Assembly (NCBI GenBank): GCA_022703115.1
Contig: JAKLEK010000086.1
Span: 1-6,356 of the forward strand
DNA from: Elusimicrobiota bacterium
GTDB taxonomy: Bacteria > Elusimicrobiota > Elusimicrobia > Elusimicrobiales > UBA9959
Direction: 5' to 3'
Length of the DNA stretch: 6,356 nt
The notes under the pieces: generated by a model
What the model saw: the letters and a program-made list of their open reading frames with translations, nothing else
Told to the model about the DNA's origin: nothing
The model's database searches: none
Position numbers and translations under genes: made by a program
Shown: piece after piece, positions 5,039 through 6,356 of the stretch
How the letters are laid out: every line of letters starts with the position of its first letter
Position numbering within the stretch: position 1 is the stretch's first letter

Positions 5039-6356
5039 ATGGATACTCGACATCCCGGCGGACGCGCTCCTTCCAGGGCTTCCCTCGTGCTCAGGGCTTT
5101 CAAATACAGGAATTACAGGCTTTTTTTCTGCGGCCAGGGCATTTCCCTTATCGGCACCTGGATGCAGAGCGTGGCCATGGGGTGGATGGTCTACCGCCTG
5201 ACCGGTTCCGCGCTGCTGCTCGGCGTTACAGGTTTCGCTTCTCAGATACCGGTCCTCATCCTCGCGCCGCTGGCCGGTGTGGCGGCAGACCGTTTCAGCC
5301 GCAGGAAGATCCTGCTCGCGACCCAGGCCCTGTCCATGCTCCAGGCGCTGGCGCTCGGTTCTATCGTCCTGTCAGGAAGGGTCGAGATATGGCATATCCT
5401 CGCCCTGAGCTCGTTCCTGGGCCTGGTCAACGCTTTCGATATCCCCGCCCGGCAGGCTTTCGTGGCCGAGCTGGTGGGCAAAAAGGAGGACCTGGGGAAC
5501 GCCATAGCGCTGAACTCCTCCATGTTCAATTCCGCCAGGCTGCTGGGCCCATCCATCGCCGGCGTGCTGATAAGCGCGGTCGGGGAAGGAACGTGCTTCA
5601 TGCTGAACGGGCTGAGCTACGCGGCGGTCCTGTCCGCGCTGTACGCCATGGACCCGGTGCAGGCGAAAGATCCGGCCCCCGAGGCGCGTCTGGCGGAGCG
5701 CTTCAAGGAGGGCCTTAGATATACGCTCGGTTTCTCCCCTATCAAGTTCGTCATCCTGCTGGTCGCGCTTACCAGCCTGACGGCCATGCCGTACGTGGTG
5801 CTGATGCCGGCTTTCGTGAAAGAGGTCCTGCGCGGCGGCCCGGAGACCCTTGGATTCCTGATGGCGTGTTCGGGAGCGGGAGCTCTCGCCGCCGCCCTCT
5901 CGCTCGCGTCCAGAAGCGATCCCGCAGGGCTCGAGAACATGCTTCCGGTGTCCGGCTGCGTCTTCGGGGTCGGAATAATAGGGCTTTCTTTTTCCGGAGG
6001 ATTCCTCTCTGCGGCCTTATGCATAGCGGTGGCGAGTTTCGGCATGATAACCCAGATGGCTTCGGCCAACACGGTCATACAGACCCTTGTAGACGACGAT
6101 AAGCGGGGGAGGGTGATGGCTTTCTACGCTTTCGCCTTCATGGGCCTGGCCCCTTTCGGCAGTCTACTGGCCGGCTGGGCGGCCAGCCGGCTGGGACCCG
6201 CTCACGCTATAACCATAAGCGGAGCTCTCGCCATAGCCGGCGCGCTGGCTTTCCTGACCCGTCTGCCGGAAGTGCGCGAAAAGGCCGGTCCTGTATACGA
6301 GAGGTCGCGTACACGTCCGGCCGCGGCGAAAGGAACTTCCCTGTCCGACGACCCGG
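5039..6356 (+). CDS. MFS transporter, EntS/DHA3-type exporter (partial, runs off the right edge)
   Basis: 439 codons are visible with no stop before the window ends. The protein begins with a short polar stretch, then LRAFKYRNYRLFFCGQGISLIGTWMQ (18-43), a typical start for the MFS_3 family. Loop 2-3 motif A appears as APLAGVAADRFSRRK (76-90). Other family blocks are NAFDIPARQAFVAELV (131-146), NSSMFNSARLLGPSIAG (159-175) and TLVDDDKRGRVMAFYAF (about 349-365). About 12 membrane segments are expected from the hydrophobic pattern. The hydrophobic part ends near residue 408 and a polar tail rich in Arg, Lys and Ala follows, so the C-terminus is probably close. Members export siderophores, drugs or other small molecules by proton antiport; the substrate here is unknown. 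ATG 5039 is chosen because an in-frame stop lies at 5015; its ribosome binding site is weak, so translation may be coupled to the kinase gene. Confidence 0.9.
   Translation, partial: MDTRHPGGRAPSRASLVLRAFKYRNYRLFFCGQGISLIGTWMQSVAMGWMVYRLTGSALLLGVTGFASQIPVLILAPLAGVAADRFSRRKILLATQALSMLQALALGSIVLSGRVEIWHILALSSFLGLVNAFDIPARQAFVAELVGKKEDLGNAIALNSSMFNSARLLGPSIAGVLISAVGEGTCFMLNGLSYAAVLSALYAMDPVQAKDPAPEARLAERFKEGLRYTLGFSPIKFVILLVALTSLTAMPYVVLMPAFVKEVLRGGPETLGFLMACSGAGALAAALSLASRSDPAGLENMLPVSGCVFGVGIIGLSFSGGFLSAALCIAVASFGMITQMASANTVIQTLVDDDKRGRVMAFYAFAFMGLAPFGSLLAGWAASRLGPAHAITISGALAIAGALAFLTRLPEVREKAGPVYERSRTRPAAAKGTSLSDDP

Noticed and set aside
4912..5718. 268-codon + strand frame bridging the kinase and the transporter
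   Set aside because: Both genes are well supported in another frame; this one gives an Arg/Gly/Pro-rich product with no membrane segments or motifs.

Overview
The window is GC-rich bacterial chromosomal DNA with six protein-coding genes and little intergenic space. I see no RNA gene, insertion sequence, phage gene or CRISPR array. Codon use is a clue to the host: although the DNA is GC-rich, isoleucine is mostly ATA (15 of 19 Ile codons in anmK by hand count) and AGG is common for arginine. Together with compact gene order and metagenome-like gene content, this leads me to suspect a high-GC Elusimicrobiota-type bacterium. That placement is an inference from style, not from a marker gene.

Layout. 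Positions 1-104 are a leader region with a TATACT box and a strong 12-bp inverted repeat. A stand-alone response-regulator receiver protein follows (105-524, +). Its stop lies 6 bp from the stop of a convergent gene for a multi-pass GT-C (GT39/PMT-like) membrane glycosyltransferase (531-2282, -). A 154-bp divergent intergenic region (2283-2436) holds an AT-rich palindrome carrying TATAAT on both strands. From there, four genes run rightward: cysE (serine O-acetyltransferase), anmK (anhydro-N-acetylmuramic acid kinase), a soluble sensor-less histidine kinase, and an MFS drug-efflux-type transporter that runs off the right edge.

How they fit together. cysE and anmK are 16 nt apart and almost certainly co-transcribed; they link cysteine biosynthesis to peptidoglycan recycling only by position. 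A stem-loop overlaps the anmK stop codon and may separate this pair from the kinase-transporter pair, which are 21 nt apart. The histidine kinase has no sensor domain and the receiver protein has no output domain. Both are therefore partial signalling proteins that need other partners, and they might serve each other, but nothing in the sequence proves this.

Overall this is ordinary chromosomal gene content. The most noticeable non-coding signals are the inverted repeat before the receiver gene, the palindromic divergent promoter, and the hairpin over the anmK stop. I found no convincing new multi-gene system.
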